Assembly: GCA_963762425.1 (NCBI GenBank)
Contig: CAVXKY010000013.1
Coordinates: 1 to 64,000, forward strand
DNA from: REEB95 sp963762425
Lineage (GTDB): Bacteria > Pseudomonadota > Alphaproteobacteria > ATCC43930 > CGMCC-115725
DNA length: 64,000 bases
Direction of reading: 5' to 3'
Positions 25,866 through 34,369 of the stretch are shown one piece after another. The position numbers were made by a program, and so were the translations under genes. The notes beneath the pieces are model-generated. The model saw only the letters and a list, made by a program, of their open reading frames with translations. It did no database searches and was not told the DNA's origin. The stretch's first letter is position 1. Every line of letters begins with the position of its first letter.

Positions 25866-26417
25866 ATGTTCAGCGGACAAGTTCACGCGGCAAAAGCATT
25901 CGTGCTTGTGAAGGCCGGCCATTTTTTCTTCATATTCGGCTATCTGTGGCTGCTGTTGAGCGTCTACGCCCTGCACAACTCGATCGTTTTGTCGGACTGG
26001 CGACTGCTCGGCCATCTCGCGCCGGCCATGCTGAAGGCGCTCATTTTCGCCAAATTCGTGCTGATCGGCGAACATCTGAAGCTCGGCGCGCGGTTTGAAA
26101 AAAAGCCTCTGATCTGGCCAATCCTGATCAAGGCCGCCTTGTTTTCGGTTCTCCTGATCGGGTTCGACTTTCTGGAAGCGGTCATCTCGAATGCGATCTG
26201 GCCCAAGGCCGCTTCGCAAGGCGGCAATGGCTTCGAGCTGACGGATGCCCGGATGATCCTGTCGTTTTCATTCATGGCCTTCGTCGCCCTCATTCCGTTC
26301 TTCGGGATCAGGGAGTTGGGCCGGGTGATCGGCGCGGACCAGATGCGCGATCTATTTTTTCACGGTCGCACGAAGGTCAAACTCAGCCGCGCCGTCACAT
26401 ACAGCTCCGCTCGTTGA
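25866..26417 (+). CDS. predicted four-helix integral membrane protein
   Basis: 183 residues with about four hydrophobic helices (near 18-36, 50-68, 82-104 and 128-148). A conserved-looking loop ALIFAKFVLIGEHLKLG precedes helix 3, and the C-terminal tail is basic. No family named with confidence. The gene lies wholly between the two copies of a 205-bp direct repeat, so it may have arrived together with, or between, the duplicated ends. Confidence 0.6.
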   Translation: MFSGQVHAAKAFVLVKAGHFFFIFGYLWLLLSVYALHNSIVLSDWRLLGHLAPAMLKALIFAKFVLIGEHLKLGARFEKKPLIWPILIKAALFSVLLIGFDFLEAVISNAIWPKAASQGGNGFELTDARMILSFSFMAFVALIPFFGIRELGRVIGADQMRDLFFHGRTKVKLSRAVTYSSAR

Positions 26418-26430
26418 AAAGTTAGCCAAC

Positions 26431-26632
26431 GTCCGCTTTGGGTCAAAAGCGGACATGGCGGCATGACATTGGAAGGTCCGGTTTTCCCACGATGGCGGAA
26501 ATCGGCTGGCGGCTTCCCCAACCCGGCCTGCTCGCCCACCGCCACATGGTTGCGCTATGCTCGGATAAGAGGGCGCGTTAGACGCGCCGGGGAAGGTAGA
26601 TGCGTTTCGGTCTTTTCGGTGGCGCGCGCGCC
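26431..26632 (+). repeat. downstream copy of the ~205-bp direct repeat
   Basis: Second copy of the segment at 25567-25772. This one carries the leader and true start (ATG 26600) of the luciferase-like oxidoreductase. The hairpin GTCCGCTT...AAGCGGAC begins at its left edge. Confidence 0.85.
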
Positions 26633-27619
26633 GCGCGCGGCGGCCCGGCCGGCGACAGCCACGGCTATGCCGACTACATCGACTATGTCTGCGCCGCCGA
26701 GCGGCTGGGGCTGCACAGCGTCTTCATCGTCGAGCACCATTTCACCGGCCACGCCCAGGTCTCGGCCTCGCTCGCGCTGTTGAGCTTTCTCGCCGCCCGC
26801 ACCAAGCGCATCCGCCTCGGCACCGCGGTCGTGGTGCTGCCCTGGCACAACCCGGTGCTGGTGGCCGAGCAGGCGGCGACGCTCGATCTGCTCTCGAACG
26901 GGCGGCTCGATTTCGGCGTCGGCAAGGGCTACCGCGACTACGAATTTTCGGGCTTCGGCATTCCGCAGGCCGAGGCAACCGAACGCTTCGACGAGGCGAT
27001 GGATGTGATCCGCAAGGCGTGGAGCGGCGCGGGCCGTTTTTCGCATCACGGGCCCCGCTGGAATTTCGAGAACGTGGTGGTCGAGCCCGCGCCGGTGCAA
27101 CGCCCGCATCCGCCGTTCTGGCTCGGCGCCGGCAGCGAGGAGTCCATCCGCCGCGCGGCGCGCGAGGGCTATAATTTGCTGCTCGACCAGATCGGCTCGA
27201 CCGATCTCACCATCGAGCGCGTTTCCATGTTCCGCGACGAATGCAAGCGCGTGGGCCGCCGTTACGATCCGCTGATGGTCGGCGTGACGCGCGGCTTGCA
27301 GATCATAGCCTCCGAGGCCGAGCGGCCGGCGGCGCTGGCGCAACGCCAGCAGGTGCTGAAGACCGTGGGCGCGCTGGCGCGCGGGAAGGGATCCGACCGT
27401 TACACCGATCCAAGCAAATTCACCGGGACGCCTGAGGAGATCGACGACGCGCCGCTTTTGGGCACGCCGCCCGAAATCGCGGAACGATTGCGGCGGCTCG
27501 AAGCCGGCGGGGTCGGTTATGTGCTGCTGGTGGCGCCGAACCCGACCATTGCCATGCTCGAAACCTTCGCGCGCGAAATTATGCCGGAATTTTCGGCGTC
27601 GAGCGCCAAGGCGGTCTAG
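26600..27619 (+). CDS. LLM-class flavin-dependent oxidoreductase (bacterial luciferase-like)
   Basis: 339 residues. The F420/FMN-dependent luciferase-like barrel is shown by the start MRFGLFGGA, SVFIVEHHF, IRLGTAVVVLPWHNPVLVAE, LDLLSNGRLDFGVGKGY, FWLGAGSEESIRRAAREGY and a C-terminal ALAMLE-like segment. Such enzymes are FMNH2-dependent monooxygenases; the substrate is unknown. GGGGAAGG precedes the start. It converges with trpE, with 3 bp between stops. Confidence 0.85.
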   Translation: MRFGLFGGARAARGGPAGDSHGYADYIDYVCAAERLGLHSVFIVEHHFTGHAQVSASLALLSFLAARTKRIRLGTAVVVLPWHNPVLVAEQAATLDLLSNGRLDFGVGKGYRDYEFSGFGIPQAEATERFDEAMDVIRKAWSGAGRFSHHGPRWNFENVVVEPAPVQRPHPPFWLGAGSEESIRRAAREGYNLLLDQIGSTDLTIERVSMFRDECKRVGRRYDPLMVGVTRGLQIIASEAERPAALAQRQQVLKTVGALARGKGSDRYTDPSKFTGTPEEIDDAPLLGTPPEIAERLRRLEAGGVGYVLLVAPNPTIAMLETFAREIMPEFSASSAKAV

Positions 27620-27622
27620 CGC

Positions 27623-29125
27623 TCAATTCTTGGCGAACGCGACCGCCTCTTCCGCGGCGCGGAACAGCGCGCGGGCCTTGTCCAAAATCTCCTGGTACTC
27701 CTTGGCGGGATCGCTGTCGGCCACCACGCCGCAGCCGGCCTGGACCACCATGCGCCCGTCCTTGACGATGGCGGTCCTCAGCACGATGCAGGTGTCCATG
27801 CTGCCGTCGCCGGCGAAATAGCCGATGCCGCCGCCATAGAGGTTGCGCTTCTCGGGCTCGAGCTCGTCGATCACTTCCATCGCCCTGACCTTGGGCGCGC
27901 CCGACAGCGTGCCGGCCGGGAAGCCCGCCAGCAGCGCGTCGATCGCTGTATATCGAGGATCAATCTTCCCTTCAACGTGCGAGGATATGTGCATGACGTG
28001 GCTGTAGCGCTCGATCACGAATTGCTCGACCACGCGCACCGAGCCCACCTCGGAGACCCGGCCGACATCGTTGCGCGCCAGGTCCAAGAGCATGAGATGT
28101 TCGGCCCTTTCCTTGGGGTCGGCCAGCAATTCCTCGGCCAGCCTCTTGTCTTCCTCGGCGTCCTTGCCTCGCCGCCTCGTCCCGGCCAGGGGCCGGATCG
28201 TCACCTTATCGTCCCGTAATCGCACGAGAATCTCCGGCGACGAGCCCACCACCGCAAACCCGCCGAAATCGAGGTAATAGAGAAAAGGCGAGGGATTGAG
28301 TCGCCTCAACGCCCGGTACAACGCCAGTGGCGGCAGCGAAAACGGCGCCGACAGCCGCATCGAGGGCACGACCTGGAAAATCTCGCCGGCGCGGATGTAT
28401 TCCTTGGCGCGCTCGATCATCGCCAGGCATTGAGCGCGGCTCATATTGGATTGCGGCGGCGGCAGCTCCCGCGCCGATGCGGCGGATTCACGTCGATTGG
28501 CCAGCGGGCGCTCGAATTCGGCCAGCACCTCGGCGAGCCGGGCCAGCGCCGCGTCATAGGCCTGCCGGGCCGGGACCGATTTGTCGGGCCAAGCCGGCGT
28601 CACCACGGCGATGCGGTCGGCGATGGTGTCGAAGATGCAGACGATCGAGGGCCGCAGGAAAAGCCCGTCGGGAATGCCCAGATTGTCCGGGTTCTTGTCC
28701 GGCAATTTCTCCACCAGCTTGACCATGCCGTAGCCGAGATAGCCGAAGAGGCCGGCGGCCATGGGCGGCAGATCCTTGGGCGTTTCGATCCGGCATTCGG
28801 CGATAAGCCGCTTCAGGGATTCGAGCGCGCCCGGAGGCTGCTTTTCGAACGCATCGGGGGCCGCGCGCGCGCGGCGGTTGATCTCGGGCATGTTGCCGAA
28901 ACAGCGCCAGATCAGATCGGGCTTCAAGCCGATGACGGAATAGCGGCCGCGCGACACGCCGCCCTCGACCGATTCAAGCAGAAAGCTCATCGGCTTGCCG
29001 TCGGCCAGCTTCAACATGGCCGAGACCGGCGTTTCCAGATCGGCCACCAGCGAGGTCCAGACCAGCATCGGCTTACCCGCTTCGTAAGCCTTGGCGAAGT
29101 CCTTGAAGTCGGGTGCGGCCTGCAT
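27623..29125 (-). CDS. trpE: anthranilate synthase component I
   Basis: Makes anthranilate from chorismate with TrpG. 500 residues. The N-terminal FLLESVEGG...RGRYSVIG holds the LLES-type tryptophan feedback site. The C-terminal chorismate-binding domain has YSHVMHISSHVEG, FPAGTLSGAPKVRAMEVI, YGGGIGY and the catalytic Glu/Gly region QAGCGVVADSDP. It starts 3 bp after ppiD, an arrangement usual in alphaproteobacteria, so it is probably transcribed from the ppiD promoter. trpG, normally next, is about 7.7 kb away. Confidence 0.96.
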   Translation of the reverse strand: MQAAPDFKDFAKAYEAGKPMLVWTSLVADLETPVSAMLKLADGKPMSFLLESVEGGVSRGRYSVIGLKPDLIWRCFGNMPEINRRARAAPDAFEKQPPGALESLKRLIAECRIETPKDLPPMAAGLFGYLGYGMVKLVEKLPDKNPDNLGIPDGLFLRPSIVCIFDTIADRIAVVTPAWPDKSVPARQAYDAALARLAEVLAEFERPLANRRESAASARELPPPQSNMSRAQCLAMIERAKEYIRAGEIFQVVPSMRLSAPFSLPPLALYRALRRLNPSPFLYYLDFGGFAVVGSSPEILVRLRDDKVTIRPLAGTRRRGKDAEEDKRLAEELLADPKERAEHLMLLDLARNDVGRVSEVGSVRVVEQFVIERYSHVMHISSHVEGKIDPRYTAIDALLAGFPAGTLSGAPKVRAMEVIDELEPEKRNLYGGGIGYFAGDGSMDTCIVLRTAIVKDGRMVVQAGCGVVADSDPAKEYQEILDKARALFRAAEEAVAFAKN

Positions 29126-29128
29126 CGG

Positions 29129-31003
29129 CTAGAGCAGGCGGTTGATATTGTCGCGGTCGATCTCGACCTTGTATCGGCTGCGCAGCGCCTGGCCGAAGGC
29201 GCCGAGGAATTCGCCCTGCATCTGCTGGCTGAGCTGGTGCGAGAGAGAGTCGAGACCGGCTTTGTCCTTGTCGGGATCGGCGGGGATGATGGTCTTGAGC
29301 TGGGCCACGGCATAGCCGTCGGTCGCAGGCGCGTCGACCGCGGCGCCAAGCTTGACCTCGAACAGCTTCGACACCAGCGCCGGCGGCACGCCGGCGCCGC
29401 CGTTGCGCGGCAGCGGCGATGTGGTGACGACCGCCAGCTTGTGCGCGGCCGCGACATCGCGGAGGGATCTTCCCGCATTGACCTCCTGGGTCATGGCGTC
29501 GGCGAGTTTCTGCAACGCCGCGGCGCGTTGATCCGCCTGCCACAACTTGACCGCGTCGTCATGGGCCTGGGCCAGCGGCTTGATGCCGGTCGGCGTGACC
29601 TTGTCGACATGGACGACGAAATATCCGGTCTCGCCGATATCGGAGAGTGGGCTGTTCTTTCCGCCGTCGGTGGAGAAGGCGGCGCGCAGCACCGTCTCGG
29701 CCGGCTGCGGCAGATCGGCCTGCTTGCCCGCGTCGTCACGGCCCTGCTCGTCGAGCCCCTTGAAGGACGACGTCTTGAGGCCGTATTTCCGCACCATGTC
29801 GTCGAGCGACGCCCCGCCCGCGAGATCGTCGTCGATCTGGTTCGCGGTCTTGGCCATGCTGTCGCCGGCCATGTCGCGCGCGATTTCCTGCCGCAACTGG
29901 CCCTTCATTTCGTCGAAGGATTGGGTCTGCTCGGGCCGGACGGCGACCACGCGGATCACGTGCCAGCCAAAGGAGGATTGCACCGGCGGCGTCACGCCGC
30001 CCGGCTTCAGCGCGAAGGCCGCGTCGGCCAGCGGCCCGGGCAGATCGCCGCGTTTCACCCAGCCGAGATCGAGCGCGGCGGGATCGGATCCCGCCAAGGC
30101 CTTGCCGGTCTCGACGAAGCTCTTGCCCGAGGCCAGCATCTTTTCCGCCGCTTGCGCCTTGGATTCGTCGGAGAACAGCATCTGCTGGAGTTGGCGCTCC
30201 TCGGGCTTGTGGAATTCATCCTGGCGGGACTGGTATTCGGCCTTGAGCTTGTCATCGGGCACGACCATCGCGTTCGCCACGTCGTCGAGGCGCAGCAATG
30301 CCACGGTGAAATCGCGCCGCTCCGGGGTGCGGAAGCGGTCCTGGTGGGCCTGGTAATAGGTATCGAGGTCGGAAGGCGAGGGCGTGGGCGGCGGACCGGC
30401 CGCCGCCGGCGTCAGGGTCGCCATGTCGGCGACGCGGCGTTCGGCCTGGGCGCGGTAGAAGGCGGATGTGAGCTCGGCGGGCGGCGAAAGCCCCTCGGTC
30501 AGCGCGATGGTCAATTCACCGCGCACCATGTCGGCGCGCTGCATGGCCTCGTATTGCGGTTCGGTCAGCCGATTGTTGGCCAGAACCTGGGCATAGACGT
30601 TGCGGTCGAAGCCGCCGCCGGCGCCGCGGAAATTCGGGTTGGATACGATGGCGTTGCGCACCGCCTCGTCGCCGATGGCCAGGTGGAGCCGCTGCACCTC
30701 GAGCTGCAGCAGATCGGCGGTGATCAGGCGATCGAGCGCCGCGTCGACCACGCCCAGCTGCTTTGCCTGTTCCATCGTGATGCTGGAGCCGAGAACGCCG
30801 CGCAGCCGGTCGATGTCGCTCTTCACCGCCTGTTGCAGCTGCTCGGCGGAAATGCTCAGGCCGCCCACCGTGGCCACGGTGGTGTCGGTGCTGCGGCTGC
30901 GGAAGATGTCGCCGATGCCCCAAAGGCCGAAGGTGATGATCAAGACGCCGAACAGGATCTTGACGACGAGGGAAGAGGCCTTGGAACGAATCGCTTGCAG
31001 CAT
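29129..31003 (-). CDS. ppiD: periplasmic folding factor, SurA/PpiD-type peptidyl-prolyl isomerase
   Basis: 624 residues anchored by one N-terminal helix (VVKILFGVLIITFGLWGIGDIF, about 13-34) with the rest in the periplasm. SurA-N-like region at about 35-180, a central PpiC/parvulin domain (RQLQQMLFSDESKA through SSFGWHVIRV, about 265-370), and a second degenerate parvulin-like region near 460-600. It assists folding of exported proteins at the SecYEG exit. Co-transcribed with trpE. Confidence 0.85.
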   Translation of the reverse strand: MLQAIRSKASSLVVKILFGVLIITFGLWGIGDIFRSRSTDTTVATVGGLSISAEQLQQAVKSDIDRLRGVLGSSITMEQAKQLGVVDAALDRLITADLLQLEVQRLHLAIGDEAVRNAIVSNPNFRGAGGGFDRNVYAQVLANNRLTEPQYEAMQRADMVRGELTIALTEGLSPPAELTSAFYRAQAERRVADMATLTPAAAGPPPTPSPSDLDTYYQAHQDRFRTPERRDFTVALLRLDDVANAMVVPDDKLKAEYQSRQDEFHKPEERQLQQMLFSDESKAQAAEKMLASGKSFVETGKALAGSDPAALDLGWVKRGDLPGPLADAAFALKPGGVTPPVQSSFGWHVIRVVAVRPEQTQSFDEMKGQLRQEIARDMAGDSMAKTANQIDDDLAGGASLDDMVRKYGLKTSSFKGLDEQGRDDAGKQADLPQPAETVLRAAFSTDGGKNSPLSDIGETGYFVVHVDKVTPTGIKPLAQAHDDAVKLWQADQRAAALQKLADAMTQEVNAGRSLRDVAAAHKLAVVTTSPLPRNGGAGVPPALVSKLFEVKLGAAVDAPATDGYAVAQLKTIIPADPDKDKAGLDSLSHQLSQQMQGEFLGAFGQALRSRYKVEIDRDNINRLL

Positions 31004-31152
31004 GGACGGGTCCGGAAAAGCCGCGGAATTGCGGGGGTTTAACGCGCGCGGATGATAAAGGGGCCCACATTGCCCCGCAACTGGCGTGAGCGGGCGGGAT
31101 GAGGCGTTGAGCGCGCTGGTCCGGCCAGTTGCGGCATGCTAAAGGGCGGGCC

Positions 31153-31896
31153 ATGCGCAAGCTGGTCGCCGCCAATTGGAAGATGAACGGCCTCAAGGCG
31201 GGCGGGGTGACGCTGGCGCGCGATCTGGTCCAGCGCGCCGCCACGGGAAAGCTTGCCAGCGAACTGGTGATCTGCCCGCCGGCGACGTTGCTGATCGTCG
31301 TGGCCGAGGCGCTGAAGGGCAGTCCGATCGGCCTGGGCGGCCAGGATTGCCACGCCGAAGAGAAAGGCGCGCATACCGGCGATATCAGCGCCGTGATGCT
31401 CAAGGACGCGGGTTGCCGCTATGTCATCCTCGGCCATTCCGAGCGGCGCGCATCGCATCATGAGAGCGACGCGGATGTGCGCGCCAAGGTCGCCGCGGCG
31501 CGCAAGGCCGGGCTGGCGGTGATTCTCTGCGTCGGTGAAAGCGAGACCGAGCGCCAGGCGGGTAAAACCCTCGATGTCGTCGAGCGCCAACTCGTGGGTT
31601 CATTGCCGCCCGACTTGGCCGGGCTGGACGCATCGAACCTGGCCGTGGCCTATGAGCCGGTCTGGGCCATCGGCAGTGGGCGCACCCCCACCCCCCTCGA
31701 GGTGACCGAAATTCATGCCCGGATACGCCAGGCGCTGGGGCCGCGGCTGCGCGAGGTTCGTATCCTCTATGGCGGCTCGGTCAAGCCGCAAAACGCCCGC
31801 GAATTGATGACCGCGCCCGAGGTCAACGGGGCGCTGGTGGGCGGCGCCAGCCTGTTGCTGGATGATTTTTGGGCAATAGCCAGGGCCTGCGGTTAG
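31153..31896 (+). CDS. tpiA: triosephosphate isomerase
   Basis: Interconverts dihydroxyacetone phosphate and glyceraldehyde-3-phosphate. 247 residues from MRKLVAANWKMNG (substrate-binding Asn and Lys), catalytic His in YVILGHSERR, catalytic Glu in VAYEPVWAIGSG, and phosphate-binding YGGSVKP. An in-frame ATG 24 bp upstream adds residues not in the family. Divergent from ppiD. In relatives it is followed by secG; here about 8 kb of transport genes intervene. Confidence 0.97.
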   Translation: MRKLVAANWKMNGLKAGGVTLARDLVQRAATGKLASELVICPPATLLIVVAEALKGSPIGLGGQDCHAEEKGAHTGDISAVMLKDAGCRYVILGHSERRASHHESDADVRAKVAAARKAGLAVILCVGESETERQAGKTLDVVERQLVGSLPPDLAGLDASNLAVAYEPVWAIGSGRTPTPLEVTEIHARIRQALGPRLREVRILYGGSVKPQNARELMTAPEVNGALVGGASLLLDDFWAIARACG

Positions 31897-32068
31897 CCGG
31901 CCAGGGACCCGGTCATCAATACGCTTGAAGATAATCCCGGCATTGCGGATGATGCTCCTAAGTAAGAAGAGGGGGTGGCTATAACGCTAAAAAAACTGAC
32001 AGATTCCGCCCTACGCGGCGGATAAGCCTCCATGCGCGAATGAAGCCAACAGGACAGGGAGTGAAACG

Positions 32069-33334
32069 ATGAGCAGGAATTCCATTTCGACCAAGCTTGA
32101 CCGCCGCACCATCATCAAGGCGGCCGCCGTCGCCGGCGCGGCGCAATTCGCCTCGCCCTTCGTTTGGAGCGCGCGCGCGGCCGACACTATAAAGATCGGC
32201 GTCGACAATCCGCTGACCGGCACTTTCGCCGCGCTCGGCAAGAACGAATTGATCGGCATGCAGCTCGCGACCGATCAGATCAACGCCAAGGGCGGTATCT
32301 CGGGTCGCAAGGTCGAGTTGATCGTCGAGGATTCGACCAGCACCGACGCCGCCGTCGCCGTGCAGAAGGCGAACAAACTGATCGAAGGCGACAAGGTCAA
32401 CTTCCTCATCGGCAACATCAACTCGGGGCTGGCGCAAGCCATGGCGAATGTCAGCTTCGAGAAGGGCGTGTTCCACATCGTGCCGGGCGGTCACACCGAT
32501 TCCGTCACCGGGACTCAGTGCCACTGGAACGTGTTCCGCGTCTGCAACACCACGCGCATGGAGACCAATTCGGTTTCCAAGCTGCTGCTCACCTACGGCA
32601 AGAAGTGGTACTTCATCGTCACCGACTACGCCTTCGGCCACGGCTTGCAGGCGGGCTTCGAAGCCAGCCTGAAGGACGCCGGCGGCACCGAGTTGGGCGC
32701 CGATCAGGTTCCGCTCGGCAGCACCGACTTCTCGGCCAATTTGATCAAGGCGCAGTCGACCAATCCCGACGCGATCATCCTGTTGCTCGCGGGCGACGAC
32801 ATGATCAACTGCCTCAAGCAGGCGGTACAGTTCGGACTCAACAAGAAGTTCCATATCGCCGGCGCCCAGCAGGAACTCGAAGTGAACGAGGGCCTGCCGC
32901 CCAACGCGCTGTTCGGTGATTGGTGTTTCGAATGGTATTGGAAACAGCCCGGCGTGCCGCATGTGCCCCAGTTCGTCGCCGATGTCCGCAAGCGGAGCGG
33001 CGGCAAGGTGCCGACGGCGCGCACTTGGTTCGGCTACGCCTCGATTTGGAGCTGCAAGCTCGCCGCCGACAAGGCCAAGTCGCTCGAGCCGATCAAGCTG
33101 GCCAAGGCGATGCAGGGAATGGTCCTGCCGCCCGAGGTAGCGTTGATGCCGAACAATCCGTTCTACCGTGTCGGCGACAACCAGCTGATGCCCACCCTGT
33201 ATGTCGGCCATTCGCAACCGGCTCCGGCAGGCGGCGATCCCGAGGATCTGTTCGCCATCGCCTCCGAGGTCAAGGGCGCGGACGCGGCGCTGTCCGTCGA
33301 AGGGACCGGCTGCAAGATGGTGTGGCCGTCCTAA
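32069..33334 (+). CDS. branched-chain amino acid-type ABC transporter, periplasmic binding protein
   Basis: 421 residues with a Tat-like signal (KLDRRTIIKAAAVAGAAQ, cleavage after SARA) and a type I periplasmic binding fold. Markers are IKIGVDNPLTGTFAALGKN, QLATDQINAKGGISGRKVEL and the TDYAFGHGLQAGFE hinge strand. It belongs to the Leu/Ile/Val-binding family, which also takes up amides, urea and aromatic acids, so the substrate is open. It precedes livH-M-G-F; two stem-loops between would raise its expression relative to the membrane parts. Confidence 0.88.
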   Translation: MSRNSISTKLDRRTIIKAAAVAGAAQFASPFVWSARAADTIKIGVDNPLTGTFAALGKNELIGMQLATDQINAKGGISGRKVELIVEDSTSTDAAVAVQKANKLIEGDKVNFLIGNINSGLAQAMANVSFEKGVFHIVPGGHTDSVTGTQCHWNVFRVCNTTRMETNSVSKLLLTYGKKWYFIVTDYAFGHGLQAGFEASLKDAGGTELGADQVPLGSTDFSANLIKAQSTNPDAIILLLAGDDMINCLKQAVQFGLNKKFHIAGAQQELEVNEGLPPNALFGDWCFEWYWKQPGVPHVPQFVADVRKRSGGKVPTARTWFGYASIWSCKLAADKAKSLEPIKLAKAMQGMVLPPEVALMPNNPFYRVGDNQLMPTLYVGHSQPAPAGGDPEDLFAIASEVKGADAALSVEGTGCKMVWPS

Positions 33335-33345
33335 ACTATCGTGAA

Positions 33346-33390
33346 AACCGGGCGCCGCTTTCAACCGTGGCGCCCGGTTCCATTTTTCGA
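33346..33390 (+). terminator. perfect 11-bp hairpin plus T-run after the binding-protein gene
   Basis: AACCGGGCGCC (33346-33356) pairs perfectly with GGCGCCCGGTT (33369-33379), and TTTTT follows at 33383-33387. It lies 11 bp after the binding-protein stop, so it probably acts as a partial intra-operon terminator. Confidence 0.75.
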
Positions 33391-33430
33391 CGGAGGCGTT
33401 TGTTGGTGTCGTTGTTTGTTTGATGGATCG

Positions 33431-33454
33431 GGCCCGCCCCCAACCGGGCGGGCC
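33431..33454 (+). promoter_or_regulatory. second stem-loop before livH
   Basis: GGCCCGCCC (33431-33439) pairs perfectly with GGGCGGGCC (33446-33454) over a 6-nt loop, 48 bp before livH. There is no T-run, so RNA stabilisation or pausing is more likely than termination. Confidence 0.5.
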
Positions 33455-33502
33455 GTCTCATAACAAAAGCGTGGATGGGGGTTTCGTGATCGTGATTGCC
33501 GC

Positions 33503-34369
33503 ATGACGCAGCTGCTTATTTTCAACGTGGTCAACGGCCTCATCATCGGCGCGTTCTATGCGCTGATGGCGCTCGGACTGTCGCTGATCCTCAACCTGTC
33601 GGGGGTGATCAATTTCGCCCATGGCGGGTTCCTGGCGATCGGCGGCTATATCGCCTATACGCTGGTGCCCTATTTCGGCTTCTGGGGCGCGCTGGTGCTG
33701 GCGCCGATCCTGACCGCCTTCATCGGAATCCTGATCGAGCGCGTGCTGATCCGCCGGCTCTATGGGCGCGACCCGCTTTACAGCCTGCTTTTGACCTTCG
33801 GTCTTGCCTTCATGATCGAGGACGGCACGCGCTTCATCTGGGGCGCGCAAAGCCTGCCCTTTCAGATTCCGGAATGGCTCGCGGCGCCCTTGAGCAACGA
33901 GCTGTTCTTCCTCACCGGTTATCGCGTGTTCATGATGGTGCTGGTCGCGGCGGTGGTGCTGGCGTTGTTCCTGATTTTGAGCCGCAGCCGCTTGGGATTG
34001 CGCATCCGCGCCGGCACGCTCGACCTCGAGACCGTCTCGGTGCTGGGCGTCAATGTGCGCGTGCTGCGGAACCTCAATTTCGGGCTCGGCATCTATCTCG
34101 CGGGCCTCGCCGGCGTGCTCGCCGTCGGCATGCTGGGTTTGCAGCCGAATATCGGTGATTCGCTCATCATGCCGAGCTTCATCGCCATCATCGTCGGCGG
34201 TCTCGGCAGCCTGCCGGGCACGCTGCTGGGCGGGATTCTGATCGGCGTCGCCTCCGGCATCACCACGGTGTTCTTCCCCTCGGCGAGCGAAGCGGTGATC
34301 TACGTGATGATGGCCGCGGTGTTGATCGTCCGGCCGCGCGGTCTCCTCGGCGAGGAGGGCCGGTTCTGA
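33503..34369 (+). CDS. livH: branched-chain amino acid-type ABC transporter permease LivH
   Basis: 288 residues with about eight membrane helices. The family start LIIGAFYALMALGLSLILNL and GVINFAHGGFLAIGGY are present, and the conserved IVGGLGSLPGTLLGG coupling loop lies near residue 230. It pairs with LivM as the transmembrane channel. Its stop codon overlaps the livM start by one base. Confidence 0.93.
   Translation: MTQLLIFNVVNGLIIGAFYALMALGLSLILNLSGVINFAHGGFLAIGGYIAYTLVPYFGFWGALVLAPILTAFIGILIERVLIRRLYGRDPLYSLLLTFGLAFMIEDGTRFIWGAQSLPFQIPEWLAAPLSNELFFLTGYRVFMMVLVAAVVLALFLILSRSRLGLRIRAGTLDLETVSVLGVNVRVLRNLNFGLGIYLAGLAGVLAVGMLGLQPNIGDSLIMPSFIAIIVGGLGSLPGTLLGGILIGVASGITTVFFPSASEAVIYVMMAAVLIVRPRGLLGEEGRF

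Noticed and set aside
28430..31042. Very long plus-strand open frame (870 codons) opposite trpE and ppiD
   Set aside because: It is the antisense of two well-recognised genes in GC-rich DNA and its composition (Arg/Gly/His/Gln-rich, no motifs) is that of a shadow frame.
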